Shown here one piece after another: positions 27,546 to 37,282 of a stretch of DNA of 64,000 nt; positions within the stretch are counted from its first letter, which is position 1; each line of letters opens with the position of its first letter. The position numbers were made by a program, and so were the translations under genes. The notes under the pieces were generated by a model, which was not told where the DNA came from, did not search any database, and worked only from the letters and a program-made list of their open reading frames with translations. The DNA is from Candidatus Synchoanobacter obligatus (GTDB lineage Bacteria > Pseudomonadota > Gammaproteobacteria > Comchoanobacterales > Comchoanobacteraceae): the NCBI RefSeq assembly GCF_024259865.1, contig NZ_JAKUDN010000001.1:58303-122302 (forward strand), read 5' to 3'.

Positions 27546-27872
27546 ATGACAGAACTGAATAGCACAGATCAAAATATATGTAATGACATGGTCACAAAAA
27601 TCGCTAAACTTGCAAGACTAAGACTCACCGCCCAAGAGGCTACTGATTATCAAGAAAACTTCACGGAACTCATTAATTTGTTTCATGAACTTGACGATCT
27701 TGATATGACATTAAGCAGCACAACGAACAGGCTATTAACCAATGCTCAGGATTGCCGCTCTGATTCACCAGAGCTAACGGATATGTCTCAGCTATCCAAA
27801 GCCTCTCCACATTTTAATTCAGAGACGAAATACTTCGACGTTCCACAATTTATTGAGTACGATAATGAATAA
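27546..27872 (+). CDS. gatC: Asp-tRNA(Asn)/Glu-tRNA(Gln) amidotransferase subunit C
   Basis: 108 residues. MVTKIAKLARLRLTAQEATDY and the DDLDMTLSSTTN segment fit GatC, a chaperone-like subunit that wraps between GatA and GatB. Slightly longer at the N-terminus than usual. First gene of gatCAB, overlapping gatA by 8 nt. Confidence 0.93.
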   Translation: MTELNSTDQNICNDMVTKIAKLARLRLTAQEATDYQENFTELINLFHELDDLDMTLSSTTNRLLTNAQDCRSDSPELTDMSQLSKASPHFNSETKYFDVPQFIEYDNE

Positions 27873-29334
27873 ACCGTTACACAACCATACTGTTCAGGAG
27901 TTGTCCGACTTGGTGCAATCTAAAAAAGTAACACCTACTGAACTTGTGAATACTTTTCATGAAAGAATTGAGCACTATGATCAAGATATCAATGCTTTTG
28001 TGCATACCAACAAAGAGATCTCATTACAGCAGGCCAAACTTGCTGAGGAAGCCCTTGCTTCAGGAAACAGTTCTCCTCTAACAGGAATCCCCATTGGTCA
28101 CAAAGATATCTTCTGTACACACGACATGCCCACCACTTGTGGTTCTAAAGTTTTAAAAGACTTTGTTGCAACTTATGATGCGACTGTTATCACAAAAAGT
28201 CGTGAACATGGCTTGATCACATTGGGCAAACTCAATATGGATGAATTTGCCATGGGATCCACCAACCAAACCAGTGCCTGGGGTGCTGTTCAAAACCCCT
28301 GGAACCCTGAACACTGTCCTGGGGGCTCATCAGGTGGTTCCGCCGCTGCTGTTGCAGCCAGACTTGCGCCTTGCGCCACCGGCACGGATACTGGTGGGTC
28401 CATTCGCCAGCCTGCTGCATTCACGGGCATTACTGGTATCAAGCCTTCTTATGGGCGCATATCACGTTATGGCATGATTGCTTTTGCATCAAGCTTAGAT
28501 CAAGCAGGCCCCATGACGCAAACTGCATATGATGCTGCCATGCTTCTTAACGCTATGTGTGGACAAGACCCTCATGACATGACAACATCTAACGTACCCT
28601 GTCCAGACTTTACAGCATCAATATCTCAACCCATAACCGGCTTAAAAATTGGTATTCCTGAAGAATATTTTGGTTCAGGTCTCGATGCTGAATGTGAAGA
28701 AAAAATACAATCTGCTATTTCTGCATTGCAAAAACTAGGAGCGGAGATTGTCCCGATCCACCTGGAAAACCTCAAGTACGCCATACCCACATATTATTTG
28801 CTAGCGCCTATTGAGTGTGCTTCAAACTTAGCTCGATTTGATGGTGTACACTATGGCTACCGTGAGGACCAAACAAACAATATTCAAGACATGTATGAGT
28901 TAAGTCGTGAAAACAGCTTTGGAGATGAAGTAAAACGTCGTATCTTAGTTGGGACATTTGCGTCATCTGGTTCATACTCTGATGAATATTATAAAAAAGC
29001 CCTGCAAGCGAAGAACATCATTCGCAATGATTATAAAAAAGCGTTTCTTGATGTCGATGTGATCTTAACCCCCACGACAACATCTACTGCATTCAATATG
29101 ACCAACAACATCATGACCCCTCAACAGATGTACTTATCTGATATATATACTGTATCGGTTAATCTTGCGGGTCTTCCCGGTATCTCTTTCCCTGTTGGTT
29201 TTTCTCAAAATGGATTGCCCATCGGGGCACAGCTCATTGGAAAACGATTTTGTGAAGATACCATCCTCCGTATTACACATGCCTACCAACAAGTAACAGA
29301 TTGGCATACGCAATACCCTGATAGCTTTAAATAA
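27865..29334 (+). CDS. gatA: Asp-tRNA(Asn)/Glu-tRNA(Gln) amidotransferase subunit A
   Basis: 489 residues from ATG 27865, which overlaps the gatC stop (ATGAATAA); a TTG four codons upstream is less likely. The amidase catalytic triad Lys-cisSer-Ser is visible: GIPIGHKDIF, GGSSGGSAAAVAARL and TGTDTGGSIRQPAAF. It releases ammonia from glutamine for transamidation of misacylated Glu-tRNA(Gln) or Asp-tRNA(Asn). Its presence implies indirect formation of Gln-tRNA and/or Asn-tRNA in this organism. Confidence 0.97.
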   Translation: MNKPLHNHTVQELSDLVQSKKVTPTELVNTFHERIEHYDQDINAFVHTNKEISLQQAKLAEEALASGNSSPLTGIPIGHKDIFCTHDMPTTCGSKVLKDFVATYDATVITKSREHGLITLGKLNMDEFAMGSTNQTSAWGAVQNPWNPEHCPGGSSGGSAAAVAARLAPCATGTDTGGSIRQPAAFTGITGIKPSYGRISRYGMIAFASSLDQAGPMTQTAYDAAMLLNAMCGQDPHDMTTSNVPCPDFTASISQPITGLKIGIPEEYFGSGLDAECEEKIQSAISALQKLGAEIVPIHLENLKYAIPTYYLLAPIECASNLARFDGVHYGYREDQTNNIQDMYELSRENSFGDEVKRRILVGTFASSGSYSDEYYKKALQAKNIIRNDYKKAFLDVDVILTPTTTSTAFNMTNNIMTPQQMYLSDIYTVSVNLAGLPGISFPVGFSQNGLPIGAQLIGKRFCEDTILRITHAYQQVTDWHTQYPDSFK

Positions 29335-29345
29335 AGGAGCTCAAC

Positions 29346-30767
29346 ATGCAAATTGTTGCAGGCATAGAAATCCATATCCAACTACAGACAAAGACAAAAG
29401 CATTTTCTGCAAGCCCTATTGGCTTTGGCGGTTCTCCCAATGAGCGAGCATCCGCTATTGATATCGGTATGCCCGGTACGCTTCCTGTTGTGAATAAAGA
29501 AATGTTGTCTCAAGCAATCATGCTGGGCACTTGGTTAAACAGCAAGATTAATGCCCTAAATACCTTTGCTCGTAAGCACTATTTTTATCCTGACCTGCCT
29601 AAAGGTTACCAAATCACACAAGATGAAAACCCTATTCTTACCGGTGGATACTTAGAGTATGAGGTTAAGGGTGAGACAAAGCGCTGTGAGCTACACCATG
29701 CTCACTTAGAAGAAGATGCCGGAAAGTCAGTACATGGATACAAGCATGGCATCAGTGGCGTCGATTTAAATAGAGCCGGTCAACCTTTGCTAGAAATTGT
29801 AACAGAACCTTGCTTGAACAATATTGATGAAATCATTGCGTTCCTCAAAAGAATGCATAGCATTGTCACCTATCTTGGCATTTGTGATGGCAACATGCAG
29901 GAAGGTTCATTCCGTTGTGATGTCAATGTTTCTATTCGAAAAGATGAACATGCACCACTTGGAACCCGCGTTGAGCTCAAAAACATGAACTCGTTTAAAT
30001 TTATCCAAAAAGCACTAGAGTTTGAAATTAGTCGCCAAACAGATCTTTTGGAAGACGGCAAGAAGATTGTTCAGGAGACTAGACAATATAACGAAAAAAC
30101 AGGTAAAACCGAAAGCATGAGGGACAAAGAAACCGCTCAAGATTATCGCTATTTTAAAGACCCAGACATACCTGCTGTTTGGATTGATGATGCATTTATC
30201 GCAGAAGCTGTTGCTAGGCTTCCTGAATCACCCACTGACCGACTGGAACAGTACGTCTCATTGGGGGTACCAAAGACAGAGGCTACAATTATCGCTTACA
30301 ACAAACCTATGGGAGATTATCTCGCATACTTAATCCAACAGGACCTGGATCCAAAATTAGCCAGCAACTGGCTTCTTGGCCCAGTATCTGAGCACGCCAA
30401 CAAAGAAGGACTGCTTTTTAATGCCTTACCCATTTCTGCAAAAGAACTTGCTGAACTTTTAACAGCCCTACGTGACGATATCGTCTCTTCTAAAATGGCA
30501 AAAGAGGTCTTCGGCTTTATGTGGACAGAGCAGAAAAGTGCTGCTACCATTATTGAAGAGAAAGGTCTCAAACAATTGACCAATGAGGACGAGATTGCTG
30601 GAATTATTATGGACATTATCCAAAATAACCCTTCACAAGTTGACGCATATCGTAACGGCAAAGATAAACTCTTTGGATTTTTTGTTGGGCAAGCCATGAA
30701 AGCAACCAAAGGACAAGCCAATCCAGCATTACTAAACAAAATTTTAAAGGACAAGCTCAATGCTTAG
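29346..30767 (+). CDS. gatB: Asp-tRNA(Asn)/Glu-tRNA(Gln) amidotransferase subunit B
   Basis: 473 residues. GIEIHIQLQTKTKAFS, the LHLEEDAGK-type segment (HAHLEEDAGKSVH), LNRAGQPLLEIVTEP and GSFRCDVNVSIR are family motifs of the kinase/tRNA-binding subunit. The C-terminal YqeY-like tail is present. GGAGC precedes the start 11 nt after gatA. Overlaps the next gene by 8 nt. Confidence 0.97.
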   Translation: MQIVAGIEIHIQLQTKTKAFSASPIGFGGSPNERASAIDIGMPGTLPVVNKEMLSQAIMLGTWLNSKINALNTFARKHYFYPDLPKGYQITQDENPILTGGYLEYEVKGETKRCELHHAHLEEDAGKSVHGYKHGISGVDLNRAGQPLLEIVTEPCLNNIDEIIAFLKRMHSIVTYLGICDGNMQEGSFRCDVNVSIRKDEHAPLGTRVELKNMNSFKFIQKALEFEISRQTDLLEDGKKIVQETRQYNEKTGKTESMRDKETAQDYRYFKDPDIPAVWIDDAFIAEAVARLPESPTDRLEQYVSLGVPKTEATIIAYNKPMGDYLAYLIQQDLDPKLASNWLLGPVSEHANKEGLLFNALPISAKELAELLTALRDDIVSSKMAKEVFGFMWTEQKSAATIIEEKGLKQLTNEDEIAGIIMDIIQNNPSQVDAYRNGKDKLFGFFVGQAMKATKGQANPALLNKILKDKLNA

Positions 30768-32019
30768 ACACCAAAAAAACTCATTACTGGGTGGGCTAGG
30801 CTGGTTTATTGCTTCTGCTTTTTATGGGTATCAAGCAGCCATTAAAGCCATGGTTGTGACGCTGTCAGATCAGATGATGGCGGATTATAGTATCGGGCTA
30901 TCACAGTTCGCCATGGTCACCACAGCATATGCGATTGGATATGCAGCGATGCAAATCCCTGTTGGAATCGGACTTGATCACTTTTCTCTTAAAAAAATGA
31001 TGACCTCGGCCATTGGAACTTTTGCTGTTTGCTGCTTTTGCCTGTCACTCACAAACCACTATCTTGTGATACTCATGCTAAGATTTATCATGGGGATTTC
31101 AGCAGCTGCGTCTGTCCTTGGCGCCTTTAAGGTATGTGCAGAATGGTTTGATAGCAATATGTTTGCAACCCTATCCGGCTTGACAGTGACTTTAGGATTC
31201 TTAACTGGTGTGTTAGGGAACAAACCTGTATTGTACCTTAGCTCAATTTACTCAATTCAAGAAATATTTTTTGGCCTTGGCATCTTTGGTATCCTCTTAG
31301 CCTTTGCTGCCTTTGTTTTTATCAAGAACTTTGAACCCATCAAAGCCAAACCCTTAAGAACAAAGCAGCTTCTCAATGACATTTCAGAAATCAGCTGCAA
31401 TAAGAAAAGCTTGGTTCTTATTTTTTATGCCATGCTGGTTTACACCCCGATGCTCATTCTTAATGAAACGTATGGCGCGATTTTTTTCAAAACCTACTTT
31501 GGTTATGATGCCAACAATACTGCAGACATCCTAAGTGCGATCCTCATTACCAGTGCCATTGCTGCTCCTTTGCTGGGCTGGATTAGTGACCGCTCAGGAA
31601 AGCGGCGACCCATTATTGTTCTTGCACCTATTATTGTTTTGGTCTGCCTACTCATGATTTTATTTCGTGTTGATTTGCTTGCGGGTGATTATTCTATCCT
31701 TATAACGGCACTTCTGTGCATCGTCTTTAGCGCCATGACCTGGGGATTCCTACTATCCTACAGTGTCTTTAAAGAAACCCACTCATCCCATGTCGTCTCC
31801 ACTGGCTTGGGTATGATGAATAGTATTAATATGTTAGGGGGAATTATCATCGTCCCGATTATTGGACAACTCATGGAGGCGCTCCCCAACCTGTATCCAA
31901 GCCTTACTTCACAAGACATCTACTTTTATGCCTTTTTATCACTACCTTTAATTATTCTTTCTACACTTCCCTTATTAAGGCACATTCCTGAAACCAACTG
32001 CCGGTCACTCTATGATTAA
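30760..32019 (+). CDS. Major facilitator superfamily transporter 1
   Basis: 419 residues with about 12 membrane helices. The MFS loop 2-3 motif region reads VGIGLDHFSLKKMM, and the repeat of it in the second half reads GWISDRSGKRRP. RFIMGISAAASVLGAFK corresponds to helix 4. The substrate cannot be read from the sequence. The start overlaps the gatB stop (ATGCTTAG), so it is translated with the amidotransferase operon. The next gene is a second, diverged MFS member. Confidence 0.88.
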   Translation: MLRHQKNSLLGGLGWFIASAFYGYQAAIKAMVVTLSDQMMADYSIGLSQFAMVTTAYAIGYAAMQIPVGIGLDHFSLKKMMTSAIGTFAVCCFCLSLTNHYLVILMLRFIMGISAAASVLGAFKVCAEWFDSNMFATLSGLTVTLGFLTGVLGNKPVLYLSSIYSIQEIFFGLGIFGILLAFAAFVFIKNFEPIKAKPLRTKQLLNDISEISCNKKSLVLIFYAMLVYTPMLILNETYGAIFFKTYFGYDANNTADILSAILITSAIAAPLLGWISDRSGKRRPIIVLAPIIVLVCLLMILFRVDLLAGDYSILITALLCIVFSAMTWGFLLSYSVFKETHSSHVVSTGLGMMNSINMLGGIIIVPIIGQLMEALPNLYPSLTSQDIYFYAFLSLPLIILSTLPLLRHIPETNCRSLYD

Positions 32020-33265
32020 ATCACACGCAAAAAAGCAATCCCCAGCTCCTATAGTTATTGGATGGATTGTCACTACCGCTGTTATTTTGTTTTATGCTTA
32101 TGAGTACCTGCTGCGGCTTGCACCATCCCCTATGTATGACTACTTTGCAACCCAGTTCCATGCGACAGCATACCAAATTGGACTGATTGACAGTGCATAC
32201 TATTGGGCATATATCCCCATGCAGATCCTTGTTGGCACCATTATGGATATCCTAGGTGTTAGAAAACCCATGTTCCTCGCTGTTTTGTCTTGTATTGCAG
32301 GAACTTTCTTATACAGCTTACCCCATAGTTTGACTTTAGTTCTGCTTGGTAGGATGCTCATAGGGTTCGGCTCATCATTTGGCTTTGTGGCTGTTCTTAA
32401 AACTGCCACATTGTGGCTCCCAAAAAGACTGTTCCCTCTTGCTGTGGGCATCGCAACGTCCATGGGCATGCTTGGCGCTATTTCTGGCATCTCTGGAATT
32501 AGCATATTAATTAATATATTCGATATTGAAACCACGCTACAAATCACACTTGGCATCGGTTTTGCCATCTTCGCCATTACCTATTTATGTGTATACGATA
32601 AAAAATCTAGAGCACGCCGGTCTCATACAAAAAAACGTATTAAGATTGTTGAACAAACACTGTCCAATGTTCTTTCTAATCCACAAATATGGTTAGCAGG
32701 TACAATTGGCCTTGCATTATACCTCCCTACCCAAATTTTTGGCTTATGGGGAATCCCTTATTTTGAGCATGTCCACGATATGTCACGAGCAACTGCTTTG
32801 AAAGTGTCTCCGTTAATTCTATGGGGATGGTTGGTAGGAGGTCCATTGGTTGGTATTCTTTGTGACTATGTCAAAAACAGACGCATGATCTTAATTACTG
32901 GTTCGTTTTTAACATTTTCAACACTGGCGCTGCTGCTCTACATGCCCATGACTCAGCTCAATCATATCATTCCTGCCATGTTCTTTATGGGAGTTTTTAG
33001 CTCTGTGCAAATTCTAGTTTTTGATATCGCAGCAAGCTCCTCCAAACGCTCACAAGCTGGAACTGCTGTTGCTGTCACCAATATGATTATTATGCTTGGT
33101 GGTGCAATCCAGCCATTTATTGGCAGCTTAATTGAAAGCATGTCTACCGATGGGGCGCTATTTAGTGCAGAAGGTTTCAATCATGCCTTTCTTATAATGC
33201 CCATTACTTGCTTATTGGCATTCTTTTTAACATTTTTATTAAAAGACCTTCCTAGCCATGACTAA
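32012..33265 (+). CDS. Major facilitator superfamily transporter 2
   Basis: 417 residues, about 12 helices, with signature VGTIMDILGVRKPMFLAV after helix 2 and LCDYVKNRRMILI in the second half. Related in layout to the transporter just upstream but clearly diverged (LRLAPSPMYDYFATQFHATA at helix 1-2). Intracellular bacteria of the Legionella type carry many MFS nutrient importers; the substrate here is unknown. Overlaps both neighbours by 8 nt. Confidence 0.88.
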   Translation: MIKSHAKKQSPAPIVIGWIVTTAVILFYAYEYLLRLAPSPMYDYFATQFHATAYQIGLIDSAYYWAYIPMQILVGTIMDILGVRKPMFLAVLSCIAGTFLYSLPHSLTLVLLGRMLIGFGSSFGFVAVLKTATLWLPKRLFPLAVGIATSMGMLGAISGISGISILINIFDIETTLQITLGIGFAIFAITYLCVYDKKSRARRSHTKKRIKIVEQTLSNVLSNPQIWLAGTIGLALYLPTQIFGLWGIPYFEHVHDMSRATALKVSPLILWGWLVGGPLVGILCDYVKNRRMILITGSFLTFSTLALLLYMPMTQLNHIIPAMFFMGVFSSVQILVFDIAASSSKRSQAGTAVAVTNMIIMLGGAIQPFIGSLIESMSTDGALFSAEGFNHAFLIMPITCLLAFFLTFLLKDLPSHD

Positions 33266-34577
33266 AAAACTCTATATCGAAACCCATGGCTGTCAAATGA
33301 ATGTGGCTGATTCTCAAACCATCGTAGACTCGTTAAGAGAATCATTCGATATTACGGAAACATCCAACCCTGATGAATCTGACATTATGGTTATGAATAC
33401 CTGCTCAGTACGAGAAAAACCTCAAGAAAAAGTATTTTCTGAACTTGGCAGATGGCGGGCAGTAAAGGAAAAAAGGCCTGGCGTTATTATCGCTGTTGGC
33501 GGATGTGTTGCTAGCCAAGAAGGCGAAAATATTATTAAAAGAGCCCCGTATGTTGATATCATCTTTGGCCCACAAACACTGCATAGACTTCCTAAGCTCA
33601 TCGCATCACATTGCCATAGCAATCAGCCTATTATTGACATCTCATTCCCAGAACATGAAAAGTTTGACCAAGCACCCAGTAGACAAAGCCGAAGCCCAGC
33701 AGCTTTTGTATCGATTATGGAAGGCTGTAGCAAATACTGCTCTTTTTGCATTGTACCCTATACTCGTGGAGACGAGTTTAGTAAAGCATTTGAGCTTGTT
33801 ATCAAAGAATGTCAACTGCTTGCAAAAAAAGGTGTGAAAGAAATCAATTTCCTTGGACAAAATGTTAATGACTACCAATCAAGCTTTCAAGGCAACACCA
33901 TTCGCTTGGCAGATTTAATCCAATATGTTGCTTCCTTAGACGGCATTGAGCGGATTCGCTACACCACCTCGCACCCACAGGCCTTCTCTCAAGATCTCAT
34001 AGATGCTTATGAGCACGTTCCTGAACTAACCTCTCACCTACACTTACCCGTTCAAAGCGGGTCAAACAGGATACTTCGGGAAATGAAGCGAGGTTATGAA
34101 GTAGAATTATTTGAGGAACAAGTCGCGAAACTACGCGCCATTCGCCCCAATATCTGTATTTCAACTGACTTGATTATTGGCTTTCCTGGGGAGTCGCATG
34201 AAGACTTTATGGAAACAGTGTCTCTAATCAAAAGAATCAAATTTGACCACTCGTTTAGCTTCATCTACTCAAAACGCCCAGGAACACCTGCTGCTGACCT
34301 ACCCGACCCTATTTCTGAAGAAGAAAAAAAAGAACGTCTCAAAATTGTACAATCACTCATTCAGGATCAAGCCGATGAAATCAGCCAGGGGATGATTGGA
34401 AAAACTGAATATGTGCTATTTGAAAATATTTCTAAAAAATCTTCTGGTGAAGTTTGTGGTCGTACTGAGAATTGCCGCTACGTTAATGCTCCAGGAGACT
34501 CTTCTTTAATTGGTAAAATTCTTCCTGTTAGGATTCTAAGTGCCAATAGGCACTTTTTAAAAGGTGTGCTCGTATAG
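33258..34577 (+). CDS. miaB: tRNA-2-methylthio-N6-isopentenyladenosine synthase MiaB
   Basis: 439 residues. N-terminal UPF0004 domain with the first Fe-S cluster cysteines (ETHGCQMNVADS, NTCSVREK, VGGCVASQEG), radical-SAM cluster motif CSKYCSFCIVPYTRG at about 155-169, and a C-terminal TRAM domain. MiaB adds the methylthio group at A37 of tRNAs reading U-starting codons, including the tRNA-Leu(CAA) type seen here. Translationally coupled to the MFS gene (ATGACTAA). Confidence 0.97.
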   Translation: MTKKLYIETHGCQMNVADSQTIVDSLRESFDITETSNPDESDIMVMNTCSVREKPQEKVFSELGRWRAVKEKRPGVIIAVGGCVASQEGENIIKRAPYVDIIFGPQTLHRLPKLIASHCHSNQPIIDISFPEHEKFDQAPSRQSRSPAAFVSIMEGCSKYCSFCIVPYTRGDEFSKAFELVIKECQLLAKKGVKEINFLGQNVNDYQSSFQGNTIRLADLIQYVASLDGIERIRYTTSHPQAFSQDLIDAYEHVPELTSHLHLPVQSGSNRILREMKRGYEVELFEEQVAKLRAIRPNICISTDLIIGFPGESHEDFMETVSLIKRIKFDHSFSFIYSKRPGTPAADLPDPISEEEKKERLKIVQSLIQDQADEISQGMIGKTEYVLFENISKKSSGEVCGRTENCRYVNAPGDSSLIGKILPVRILSANRHFLKGVLV

Positions 34578-34585
34578 CACCATAC

Positions 34586-35530
34586 TTGACTTCTCAAGCT
34601 ATGCATTATAATATAATGCAAAACATTTGGAGCACAAAATTGAAAATAGTATCCTCAACATTTCAAAATATATTAATTAAAACCAAAAACTTAGTTTTTG
34701 CAGCAGGCCTTCTATTAATGGTTATAGGCGCTGTGATGAATCCCTTGCAATCTATTGTCGGCATGAGCCTTCGCTCTATATCACTATATGAATTTTACTT
34801 TATCAACATCCTAACGCGAAAAAAAGCCAAGTTTCACCCTCAACTAAAAGGCTTTACAAACTTTTTCGTTCGTCTGTTGCCAGAACTTATTTGGAAATCC
34901 CTTGTGGATGCATACGAGTTAATTGGTATTGCAGTAGGCACAGTTGGGCTAATCTATATGATTCCTGGTGGCGGTATTTTAGGACTTGTCTCAATATCCA
35001 GCAGTACGATAACCGCTCCTATTGCATTGTATATGATTGGAAAATCCTATCTAGTGCTAATGATAATGCTTGCTTGCCTGTCCTCATTTTTTGATGCGCC
35101 ATTATATGGATACTTGAAGTTGACACCCTTGGTGACCTCAGTAGCATTTGCAGTCGTTACAAATTATGCAGCAGGGCTCATCCTAACAGCACCCATATTC
35201 GCTGCTGCTGCTTACGCGGGATCAGTCATCCCACTATTCTACTTTGCTAAATCCGCTTTTAACAATATATCAATGACCTGGAGTAACGAGTCAACCAACA
35301 GTGACTGCCTTTACTATGGTCTAGGGACGCTTTCTATTCTCTTGCATTTACTTGAGGCTAGCTGTATGATTATTGGTCTTTCATTAGGTAGACCCCTATT
35401 CATCAGTGGTGCCAAGTTACTAACCAGCGCTATCGTTCAAGCGCCACTACTTGCTGCCACAACGCTTGCAGCTACTAACAAAGTCTCTGAAGATTTTTGC
35501 CTTAACCAAACTGTAACTAGCTCACTCTAG
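34586..35530 (+). CDS. Uncharacterised multi-pass membrane protein
   Basis: 314 residues from the first ATG, 8 nt after miaB. A TTG at 34640 with GGAG eight bases upstream is an equally good start and would give about 296 residues. Roughly six to eight hydrophobic segments (for example NLVFAAGLLLMVIGAVM and YLVLMIMLACLSSFF). Not recognised. Gly-rich IPGGGILGLVSIS between two helices is its most distinctive motif. Converges with holB, overlapping it by 4 nt. Confidence 0.75.
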   Translation: MTSQAMHYNIMQNIWSTKLKIVSSTFQNILIKTKNLVFAAGLLLMVIGAVMNPLQSIVGMSLRSISLYEFYFINILTRKKAKFHPQLKGFTNFFVRLLPELIWKSLVDAYELIGIAVGTVGLIYMIPGGGILGLVSISSSTITAPIALYMIGKSYLVLMIMLACLSSFFDAPLYGYLKLTPLVTSVAFAVVTNYAAGLILTAPIFAAAAYAGSVIPLFYFAKSAFNNISMTWSNESTNSDCLYYGLGTLSILLHLLEASCMIIGLSLGRPLFISGAKLLTSAIVQAPLLAATTLAATNKVSEDFCLNQTVTSSL

Positions 35531-36321
35531 AGCGGGTTTTCTGGAATCAAAGTCTTTACTTTAATAAAGGTAAAGGCTATTTGATCTAGAGTGTTTGCTG
35601 TATTTAAGTTTTGAGAGTATGAGTACACACGATTTAGCGTACACAGCTCATCATAGATAGACCATAACTCTACTCTAGCGTGATTTCGTACAATGTGAGC
35701 CATTAACATGACAGCAACAGCCAGCACATCTTTCACAGCGCTGCCTGAAAAACTTTGTATCGCCTCGACAGGATCACTATTACAAAACACCTCCTGGTAT
35801 AAGCGCAAACCCAGTGGCTCTGAATCGTAAGATGACAATAACGCTTGATTCATACCATAGATAGATGAAATTTCATGAAATGAGGGATGGAGCTCCCACT
35901 CTAACAAGTGATCAGGCGTATACTGCAATAACTGTGCTCTAGAACGAATAGTCGGTAACAGATGTCTTCGGTTCATCACAAACAACATAAAGCACGTTGC
36001 ACCTGGTGGCTCCTCAAGTAGCTTTAAGATTGCATTTGATGCTGCAGTATTCATCTCATCGGCAGGAGATATGGCGACGACATGATAGTTTTTTGCAGGC
36101 TTACGGGACAACCTATTTTGCAGCGCTCTTATTTGATCGACTTTTATTGCATGCCCATTGGGCACTATGTGATGGGTGTCTGCAATTGAAGCCTCAATGA
36201 TCTCGGCCAAGGACTGCGTCAATGACTGTCTCCCACTATCTGGAATGCCTTCAAAGATATAAGCATGGCCTAACCGACCACTTGCTTGAATATTTTTAAG
36301 ACGACTCAATATACAATGCAT
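35527..36321 (-). CDS. holB: DNA polymerase III subunit delta'
   Basis: 264 residues of clamp-loader AAA+ fold. LGHAYIFEGIPDSGRQSL carries a degenerate P-loop as expected for delta'. AIKVDQIRALQNRL, SPADEMNTAASNAILKLLEEP and LLPTIRSRAQLLQY (sensor/SRC-like SRAQ) are typical. The zinc-binding cysteines of E. coli HolB are not evident, and the protein is about 70 residues shorter. Follows tmk with a TAATG overlap, the standard tmk-holB pair. Confidence 0.88.
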   Translation of the reverse strand: MHCILSRLKNIQASGRLGHAYIFEGIPDSGRQSLTQSLAEIIEASIADTHHIVPNGHAIKVDQIRALQNRLSRKPAKNYHVVAISPADEMNTAASNAILKLLEEPPGATCFMLFVMNRRHLLPTIRSRAQLLQYTPDHLLEWELHPSFHEISSIYGMNQALLSSYDSEPLGLRLYQEVFCNSDPVEAIQSFSGSAVKDVLAVAVMLMAHIVRNHARVELWSIYDELCTLNRVYSYSQNLNTANTLDQIAFTFIKVKTLIPENPL

Positions 36322-36947
36322 TAGCCGGCCAACTTTTTGGTCAAAGATTCTAATAAATCCGATTTTACCTTAGAGACATCCTGAGAACCATCAATCATAA
36401 TATAATGACTGCTTCGCTGTGCTCTTGCAATATAGGCATCTTGAACGCGCTCAAAGAACTCATAGCGCTCCTGCTCAATTCGATCAATACGTTCTTGTCG
36501 ACTCAAAACACGACCCATTGCTATATTCACAGGGCATGTTACCAAGATTGTTATATCAGCACTTACTGACTGACATGCTACTTCAGAAAAATAGTCTAAT
36601 GTTTCCTCAGGGATTCCACGACCGCCACCTTGATACGCATAACTGGCATCAACATAACGATCACTTACCACAGACGTACCCGTAGCCAATGCAGGCGCAA
36701 TGACTTGACTCACATGATGTGACCGAGAAGCAAACATCAATAATAGCTCTGTAGATGCGTCAACCACATGATCTGGGTCTTTAAGTATACTTCGAATTTT
36801 TTCTGCAAGATCGGTTCCACCTGGTTCTCGAGTTAATAGGGTTTTATGCCCTATCCCCTTAAGATAAGCAATCACCTCTTTGGCAAGCGTTGTTTTTCCA
36901 ACCCCTTCTATCCCTTCTAACGTAATAAAAAGACCATCTTGATTCAT
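36321..36947 (-). CDS. tmk: Thymidylate kinase
   Basis: 208 residues. P-loop LEGIEGVGKTTLAK, DR(Y/H) motif SDRYVDASYAYQGGGRGI and LREPGGT-type TREPGGTDLAEKIR are diagnostic; RQERIDRIEQE is the LID region. Converts dTMP to dTDP. Lies 25 nt after acpP in the collapsed fab cluster and overlaps holB by one base. Confidence 0.96.
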   Translation of the reverse strand: MNQDGLFITLEGIEGVGKTTLAKEVIAYLKGIGHKTLLTREPGGTDLAEKIRSILKDPDHVVDASTELLLMFASRSHHVSQVIAPALATGTSVVSDRYVDASYAYQGGGRGIPEETLDYFSEVACQSVSADITILVTCPVNIAMGRVLSRQERIDRIEQERYEFFERVQDAYIARAQRSSHYIMIDGSQDVSKVKSDLLESLTKKLAG

Positions 36948-36972
36948 AGGTATATGCCATAGTAGCAGTTAT

Positions 36973-37218
36973 TTACTGATTCATCGCAATAATATCATTG
37001 ATACTATCAATGGCATTTTGTATCGTTACAATTTTCTCTGCCTGATCATCTGGGATATCAATCCCAAACTCTTGCTCAAGAGCAATAACAACCTCTACCA
37101 CATCTAATGAATCAGCCCCAAGATCTTCTTGGAAAGATGCCTCAGGGACCACTTTCTCTTCATCAACACCTAGTACAGTAGCGATGATCTTTTGAACAGT
37201 TTCGTCTATATTATCCAT
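36973..37218 (-). CDS. acpP: Acyl carrier protein
   Basis: 81 residues, acidic. The phosphopantetheine-attachment motif [19 protein letters not shown] is intact (Ser in DSL). Carries growing acyl chains in fatty acid synthesis. fabH, fabD and fabG, which normally separate it from plsX, and fabF, which normally follows, are absent here. Confidence 0.97.
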   Translation of the reverse strand: MDNIDETVQKIIATVLGVDEEKVVPEASFQEDLGADSLDVVEVVIALEQEFGIDIPDDQAEKIVTIQNAIDSINDIIAMNQ

Positions 37219-37282
37219 AGTATATTCCTAACAGTTAAGTTTGGCACCATTGTATTAGATAATATGGAAACTGCCAAGAGAA